Source of the DNA: Treponema sp.
Lineage (GTDB): Bacteria > Spirochaetota > Spirochaetia > Treponematales > Treponemataceae
Assembly (NCBI GenBank): GCA_017614655.1
Contig: JAGABO010000196.1
Coordinates: 1-12,507 of the forward strand
Direction: 5' to 3'
Length of the DNA: 12,507 bases
The number at the start of each line of letters is the position of its first letter. Positions within the stretch are counted from its first letter, which is position 1. Below the pieces are notes generated by a model. The model searched no databases, was not told where the DNA came from, and was given only the letters and a program-made list of their open reading frames with translations. Positions 8,061-12,507 of the stretch are shown here, piece after piece. The position numbers and the translations under genes were made by a program.

Positions 8061-9753
8061 ATTTAAGAATCTCCCTTGCTCGGATTAATGCTGCGTTGAT
8101 GTCTGCGCAGATGTTTTCTTTTCCAAGTTTTTCTGCCATTCCGGTCTTTTCAAGAAGAACGTAAGGCTGCGTGTGGATGCCCGAAATTACGATCGTAATT
8201 CCTTTTCTTGAACATGCGGCATTTGCCTGTTCAAGCGCCTTTATTCCTCCGGCATCAAGGTAGATTGTGTTTCTCATTCTTAAGATAAGTACCTTGTAAT
8301 CAACTCCGGCTTTTTCCACGGCAACTTCAAACTTTCGTACGGTTCCAAAGAAAAGAGGTCCGTCTATTTCGTAGACAAGGGCTCCGTCCGGAATATTAAG
8401 TTTTTCTTCCGGCATATCAGGTGAAGTAAAAATTCCTCCGGCAAGGCTTTCTCTTTTTGACTGGACCTCAGAAAGATCAATCATCTTTTTAATAAAGAAG
8501 AAGGCTGCAAAACCAAGACCTATGGAGATAGCAACAGTTAAATCAACAAAGACTGTAACAAGGAAGGTAACCGTAAATACAAAGATGTCCGACTTCTGTC
8601 CCTTAAGAAGAGCCTTGATTGCAGGAAAGCCTGCCATGTTCCATGCAACATTTATGAGGACTGCGGCTAAGGTTGCCATCGGAATAAGGGAAGCATATTT
8701 ACCTGCAAAAAGAACTATTGCAAGGAGTGTAAGGGCGTGAATGATTCCTGCAACAGGAGTACGGCCTCCGTTTTTAATGTTTGTTGCTGTTCGTGCAATT
8801 GCACCTGTAGCCGGAATTCCTCCGAAGAAAGGAGTTACAAGGTTTGCAATTCCCTGACCGATAAGTTCTGTGTCGGAGTCGTGCTTTCCTCCTGTCATAC
8901 CGTCTGCAACTGCTGCCGAAAGAAGCGATTCAATTGCTGCAAGAACTGCAATGGAAACTGCCGTCGGGAAAAGGGAAGTTATGGTTTTAATCGAAAAATC
9001 AGGAACAACCGGCTTTGGAAAGGAAGTCGGAATTTCTCCGATTGTCTTTATATCCATTGAACAGGTATTTCTTAAGATTACGCTTAGAACTGTTGTAATT
9101 ATAATGACGATAATTGAACCCGGAATCTTTTTTACAAAACGGTTCCATATAAAAAGGAATGCAAGGGAAACGGCTGCCATTACAAATGAATACATGTCAA
9201 TTGTAGAAAAGAATTTTCCGAAAGCAATCATCTTGGGAAGAAAATCACCCGGAACGGAAGTGTAGGTTTCTCCCATAATTGTAAGAGGTGCTGCTTCAGA
9301 AATACCAACGGAAAGTCCGAAGAAATTAGCGATCTGACCGCCTGCAATGGTAACTGCAATTCCTGCCGTAAATCCGGTTACAATTGTATAAGGAATGAAC
9401 TTTACAAGACCGCCCATCTTAAAGGCGCCGAGAAGGATAAGAATAACACCTGCCATTACGGTTGCAGTTGCAAGCCCCGAAAGTCCTGACTGGGCAACGA
9501 TTCCGTAAATGATTACGGTAAAGGCTCCCGTAGGTCCGCCAATCTGAACGGCAGAACCGCCGAATGCAGAAATAAGAAAACCTGCAATTATTGCAGTAAA
9601 AAGACCTGCAGCAGGATCTACTCCAGAAGCTACTGCAAAGGCGATTGCAAGGGGAAGGGCAACAATGCCGACGATAATGCCGGCAACAAAATCTCCTGCA
9701 AACTTTTTTGCAGAATAGTCCCTGAGGCTTTTTAAAAGCTCCGGTTTAAACAT
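8059..9753 (-). CDS. SulP-family anion transporter with STAS domain
   Basis: This is a 564-residue inner-membrane transporter of the SulP (SLC26) family, which moves sulfate, bicarbonate or other anions. The N-terminal core has many hydrophobic helices and the family signatures GIIVGIVALPLAIAFAVASG (about 25-44) and VQIGGPTGAFTV (about 69-80). A cytoplasmic STAS domain covers about 440-564 and includes DGPLFFGTVRKFE and YLDAGGIKALEQA. The loop is DAGG (Asp500), so the serine or threonine often seen at the second position in STAS loops is alanine here. GTGAGG lies 7 bases before the ATG. The gene stands alone, convergent with oadB and divergent from the fliG-like gene. The substrate cannot be read from sequence; a BicA-type Na+/bicarbonate role is possible next to a CO2-releasing Na+ pump but unproven. 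Confidence 0.92.
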   Translation of the reverse strand: MFKPELLKSLRDYSAKKFAGDFVAGIIVGIVALPLAIAFAVASGVDPAAGLFTAIIAGFLISAFGGSAVQIGGPTGAFTVIIYGIVAQSGLSGLATATVMAGVILILLGAFKMGGLVKFIPYTIVTGFTAGIAVTIAGGQIANFFGLSVGISEAAPLTIMGETYTSVPGDFLPKMIAFGKFFSTIDMYSFVMAAVSLAFLFIWNRFVKKIPGSIIVIIITTVLSVILRNTCSMDIKTIGEIPTSFPKPVVPDFSIKTITSLFPTAVSIAVLAAIESLLSAAVADGMTGGKHDSDTELIGQGIANLVTPFFGGIPATGAIARTATNIKNGGRTPVAGIIHALTLLAIVLFAGKYASLIPMATLAAVLINVAWNMAGFPAIKALLKGQKSDIFVFTVTFLVTVFVDLTVAISIGLGFAAFFFIKKMIDLSEVQSKRESLAGGIFTSPDMPEEKLNIPDGALVYEIDGPLFFGTVRKFEVAVEKAGVDYKVLILRMRNTIYLDAGGIKALEQANAACSRKGITIVISGIHTQPYVLLEKTGMAEKLGKENICADINAALIRAREILK

Positions 9754-9787
9754 AATTTTTCCTCACTGTATCATGAACGATGGTAAA

Positions 9788-9816
9788 TTCATAATTCACA
9801 ACGCACTCTGTGTCAA
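9788..9816 (-). promoter_or_regulatory. Sigma70-type promoter of sulP
   Basis: On the minus strand a perfect TTGACA (9816-9811) is followed after 17 bases by TATGAA (9793-9788, 4 of 6 to TATAAT). Transcription would start near 9781, leaving a leader of about 28 bases with GTGAGG before the sulP ATG. The -10 element lies inside one arm of the 14-base inverted repeat described separately. Confidence 0.72.
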
Positions 9817-9836
9817 GTATGCCGTTATGACGTGTC

Positions 9837-9865
9837 TACACATTTTGTGTTATTTGATATAGAAT
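9837..9865 (+). promoter_or_regulatory. Candidate promoter of the fliG-like gene
   Basis: TACACA (9837-9842, 4 of 6) and TAGAAT (9860-9865, 5 of 6) are 17 bases apart. The predicted start point (about 9872) falls at the ATG at 9874, which would make the mRNA leaderless. This agrees with the lack of any Shine-Dalgarno before the gene. A 13-base palindrome, ACACATTTTGTGT (9838-9850), overlaps the -35 element. Confidence 0.5.
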
Positions 9866-9873
9866 TGTGAATT

Positions 9874-11157
9874 ATGAAAATGGATCAGTACAGGCTTAAT
9901 GCATATCTTTCAAATTCAAACGAAAAAAATGATGAAGAAAAAAAACAGCCCTTAGTTCATAAGCCTGTTTTTGAACGCATAAGCAGGGAACCTTCTCCTC
10001 TGGAAAAACAGAAGGAAGAAGAAAAGTCTTTAGAAAATGCACGCCTTGCTGCCGAAACCGGAACCTGGTTTGAAAAACGTAATGTTACAAAAGATGATGT
10101 TTTAAAAAGTACTGATGCACTTATTCATAAAGGACTTTTAAAAGTTCCCGAAGATTATGTTCCGGAAAAAGAAAGTATTTACAGGCGGGTTGCAAAGTTC
10201 CTGGTTGTTATAGGAATGGATGAAGCGGCCCGGATCCTTCCTCATTTAAGCGAAGAACAGACAGAGCGGATAATTCCTGAAATTGCAAGAATAAGGTCTG
10301 TTTCGGAAGAAGAAAAAAAATCCGTTCTTGAAGAATTTTCTGCGCTTTTAGAAAAATCAAAGGAAAGCGGCGGAGTAGAAAAGGCAAGGGATCTTCTTGT
10401 AAAAACTTACGGAAGCGAAAAGGCAGAAGAGATTTTAAGCAAAGCCGTTACTTTCCCGGAAGGAAATCCGTTTGATTTCTTAAAGGAAGCTTCTGCAGAA
10501 CGCATACTTCTTCTTTTACGCGGCGAAAGTGATGCAGTAAAAAGTCTTGTGCTTTCACAGCTGGAACCTAAAAAAGCTGCGGCCATTATCAATTCAATGG
10601 AAGCAAAAGAAAAATCTTCCGTAATTTTAAGGCTTTCTAAAATGCAGAAGGTTTCTCCTGACGTAATGATTCAGACGGGAAAAAGCCTGCATCAGAAACT
10701 TTTAACCCAGAATACGGAAACTTCTGAATCACTGGACGGAAAAAGCATTCTTGCAGAAATCTTACGCCGCATGACGCCGGAAAACGAAGAAGGTATTATA
10801 AAAACTTTAAGTGATTCTGATCCGGATCTTGGAAGCGAATTAAGGACAAAGCTTTTTACTCAGGAAGATATTGTAAATGCAGACGACAGGTATCTTCAGA
10901 AAGTTCTGTATTCACTTCCGGATGATGATGTGGCACATCTTGTTTCGGGAAAGAGCGAAGACTTTAAAGATAAGATTCTTTCTAATGTTTCTAAAACCCG
11001 GCGCCAGATGATACTTTCGGATATTGCTTCCGGAAGGCAGTTTTTTAGAAATGACGTTGAACATATTACTTCTTCGTTTTTTGCAACACTCCGCAGGGCC
11101 TGGGAAAGAGGTGAACTTCGTATAGAGGGAAGAGATGACGGTGAGGTTTACGTATGA
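9874..11157 (+). CDS. Divergent FliG-family flagellar motor switch paralogue (FliG1-like)
   Basis: FliG sits on the cytoplasmic face of the flagellar MS ring and transmits torque. This 427-residue protein has all three FliG parts. The N domain is at about 101-200 (RRVAKFLVVIGMDEAARILPHLSEEQ in two adjoining segments). The middle domain is at about 203-270 (LLRGESDAVKSLVLSQLEPKKAAAII). The C domain is at about 290-427 (EDIVNADDRYLQKVL, SDIASGRQF). It is about 90 residues longer than normal FliG because of a charged, probably unstructured N-terminus rich in Glu/Lys. The EHPQ motif of the middle domain is replaced by GESD, and some torque-helix charges seem changed. Spirochaetes are known to carry FliG1 and FliG2, and the divergence suggests the FliG1 type. 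There is no Shine-Dalgarno before ATG 9874 or ATG 9880. The next gene overlaps by 4 bases. Confidence 0.82.
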   Translation: MKMDQYRLNAYLSNSNEKNDEEKKQPLVHKPVFERISREPSPLEKQKEEEKSLENARLAAETGTWFEKRNVTKDDVLKSTDALIHKGLLKVPEDYVPEKESIYRRVAKFLVVIGMDEAARILPHLSEEQTERIIPEIARIRSVSEEEKKSVLEEFSALLEKSKESGGVEKARDLLVKTYGSEKAEEILSKAVTFPEGNPFDFLKEASAERILLLLRGESDAVKSLVLSQLEPKKAAAIINSMEAKEKSSVILRLSKMQKVSPDVMIQTGKSLHQKLLTQNTETSESLDGKSILAEILRRMTPENEEGIIKTLSDSDPDLGSELRTKLFTQEDIVNADDRYLQKVLYSLPDDDVAHLVSGKSEDFKDKILSNVSKTRRQMILSDIASGRQFFRNDVEHITSSFFATLRRAWERGELRIEGRDDGEVYV

Positions 11158-12507
11158 TGAAAGTAAATGACGTTTACAAAGGTTTTGTTTTAAAGAGCAT
11201 AAAAAAAATTGAAGAATGTTCTTCCGTTGCCTTTCACTTTGTTCATGAAAAATCAGGACTCGAAGTTCTTCATCTTTTAAATGATGACGATGAAAATCTT
11301 TTTTCCTTTAACTTCAGGACGCCGCCTTCGGATTCAACCGGAGCCGCTCATGTCACTGAGCATACGGTTTTCTGCGGTTCAAAAAAGTATCCGTTAAAAG
11401 ATCCATTCATTGTTCTTGCAAAAAAAAGCGTTAACACCTTCTTAAATGCCATGACTTCCTGTGACAGAACCATGTATCCTGCAAGCTCTGTCGTAAAAAA
11501 GGACTACTTTAACCTTATGGGTGTTTATGCCGATGCAGTTTTTTTTCCGCTCCTTAAAGAAGAAATGTTTCTTCAGGAAGGAGTGCGGGCAGAACTGGAC
11601 GAAAAAAACAGGGTAAAAATTTCCGGTGTAGTTTATAACGAAATGAAAGGCGTATATTCTTCTTTTGATTCTGCCTCTTATAAATTTGTAAATTCCTCGC
11701 TTCTTCATAACACGATTTATGGAAAAGATTCAGGCGGAAATCCCTGTGAAATTCCTTATCTTGATGTAAAAAAAGTTCGGGCCTTTCATAAAAAATATTA
11801 CTGTACGAAAAACTGTCTGGTGTTTTTATGCGGTAACATTCCTTCAGAACCGCAGCTTGATTTTCTTTATGAGAACATCGTTAAAAAAGTTGATTCTTAC
11901 GGAAAGAAAACTGTCTTTACCAAAAGACCCGCTGATTTCTGCATTAAGAAATTTTCCAAAGGATATGCTCCCTGCAGCGAAGATTTTGTTCCGACTGGAA
12001 AAGATTCTTCCGTAAACGTAAACTTTCTTCTTCCTTTTAATACAGATAAGGAGCCGGAACGTTTTTTGGAAAAAACAGTAGAAGCCGTTTTTATGGAAGA
12101 GCTTCTTTTTGGAAGTGATTCTTCTCCGTGTTCAAAAGCCCTTATAGAAAGCGGACTTGGAAGCGATACTTCTTCCGAAACCGGTGCCTGTGTTCAGAAT
12201 AAGTTTCCGTATTTTTCTGCGGGACTTTCCGGCGCATCAGAAAAAGATGCACTTAAAATAAAAAAAGTTCTTCTTGATTCCCTTAAGGAAGTCTGTGTCA
12301 AAGGAATCGGAGATGATGATTTTAAGCGCGTTCTTCTTGAATTTGAGTTTGCAAACAGGGAAGAAGTACGCTTTTCCGGCCCTTATTCAATGACGTGGCT
12401 TTACCGTGCAGTTCGGGGCTGGACTTACGGAGCAGATCCTTCTGATTCTCTTCTGTTTAATGCAACCTTCAATAAAATTAAGGAAAAGATTCTTTCTGAT
12501 AAAAATT
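11154..12507 (+). CDS. M16C zinc peptidase, presequence-protease/Cym1 type (3' end outside window)
   Basis: These are the first 451 residues of an inverzincin of the M16C subfamily, which degrades unfolded peptides inside a clam-shaped chamber. The inverted zinc motif HVTEH is at His66-Glu69-His70 within STGAAHVTEHTVFCGS. The distal zinc ligand is Glu163 in VVYNEMKGVYSS, a spacing typical of PreP-type enzymes rather than pitrilysin. Other signatures are KYPLKDPF, NTFLNAMTSCDRTMYP and YADAVFFP. Whole proteins of this family are about 950-1000 residues, so roughly half is missing because of the window edge, not a frameshift. There is no signal peptide, so a cytoplasmic site is likely. GTGAGG lies 7 bases before ATG 11154; ATG 11157 is an alternative. 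It overlaps the fliG-like stop (ATGA), implying co-translation. Confidence 0.93.
   Translation, partial: MMKVNDVYKGFVLKSIKKIEECSSVAFHFVHEKSGLEVLHLLNDDDENLFSFNFRTPPSDSTGAAHVTEHTVFCGSKKYPLKDPFIVLAKKSVNTFLNAMTSCDRTMYPASSVVKKDYFNLMGVYADAVFFPLLKEEMFLQEGVRAELDEKNRVKISGVVYNEMKGVYSSFDSASYKFVNSSLLHNTIYGKDSGGNPCEIPYLDVKKVRAFHKKYYCTKNCLVFLCGNIPSEPQLDFLYENIVKKVDSYGKKTVFTKRPADFCIKKFSKGYAPCSEDFVPTGKDSSVNVNFLLPFNTDKEPERFLEKTVEAVFMEELLFGSDSSPCSKALIESGLGSDTSSETGACVQNKFPYFSAGLSGASEKDALKIKKVLLDSLKEVCVKGIGDDDFKRVLLEFEFANREEVRFSGPYSMTWLYRAVRGWTYGADPSDSLLFNATFNKIKEKILSDKN

Larger units (their letters stand above)
9788..9878. repeat. Perfect 14-base inverted repeat spanning the divergent region
   Basis: TTCATAATTCACAA (9788-9801) and its exact reverse complement TTGTGAATTATGAA (9865-9878) face each other across 63 bases. 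One arm covers the sulP -10 element. The other covers the predicted transcript start and start codon of the fliG-like gene. The layout resembles paired operator sites for one regulator, but no regulator gene is in the window. Confidence 0.7.

Noticed and set aside
8737..9265. Two plus-strand open frames opposite sulP
   Set aside because: sulP is unmistakable in this stretch and both frames are its shadows, with no plausible protein signature.
11442..11708. 88-codon open frame on the minus strand
   Set aside because: Opposite the conserved part of the M16C protease between HVTEH and NEMKG; it has no independent support.
1..12507. CRISPR array, tRNA, insertion sequence or phage genes
   Set aside because: I looked for repeat-spacer patterns, cloverleaf ends and transposase motifs and saw none. 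The only long direct repeat is within oadA.

Overview
The window looks like chromosome from a host-associated spirochaete, most likely a Treponema. It has moderate GC (low to mid forties percent by eye) and tight gene packing with ATGA, TAATG and GTG-in-stop overlaps. It also has a divergent second FliG-family protein of the kind spirochaetes carry beside their normal motor switch FliG, and a sodium-pumping oxaloacetate decarboxylase operon as in fermentative treponemes. The genus is inferred from protein content, not from a marker gene. No tRNA, rRNA, CRISPR array, insertion sequence or phage gene is visible, and no gene-free stretch exceeds about 120 bases.

Region 1 (2-4059, + strand) is a four-gene overlapping run: the 3' end of nadK (NAD kinase), recN (SMC-like DNA repair ATPase), a 267-residue all-helical protein I do not recognise, and a 404-residue HD-domain protein. 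The HD protein appears to hold two YfbR/HD_3-type domains, and the first has lost its metal ligands. Each downstream start overlaps or touches the previous stop, so translational coupling is likely.

Region 2 (4089-8060, + strand) is oadGAB, the membrane-bound oxaloacetate decarboxylase Na+ pump. It has its own sigma70-type promoter (TTTTCA-17-TATACT), a small hairpin near the predicted transcript start, and a strong terminator at the end. OadA carries two tandem biotinyl domains exactly 100 residues apart. OadB has about 120 extra N-terminal residues with an additional membrane or signal segment. The complex would convert oxaloacetate to pyruvate and CO2 while exporting Na+.

Region 3 (8059-9753, - strand) is a SulP-family anion transporter with a C-terminal STAS domain, convergent with oadB. 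The two genes share a bidirectional terminator. sulP has a clear promoter (TTGACA-17-TATGAA).

Region 4 (9874-12507, + strand) is a divergent FliG paralogue (FliG1-like) followed by a 4-base overlapping start of a large M16C zinc protease of the presequence-protease/Cym1 type, cut by the window end. The 120-base divergent region between sulP and the fliG-like gene is dense in symmetry. A perfect 14-base inverted repeat places one copy over the sulP -10 element and the other over the fliG-like start codon. The fliG-like gene has no visible Shine-Dalgarno and may be leaderless.

The most interesting items are the double biotinyl OadA, the extended OadB, the duplicated HD protein with a degenerate first copy, the divergent FliG with its unusual start region, and the paired repeat between sulP and fliG-like. 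I see no convincing defence or mobile system.
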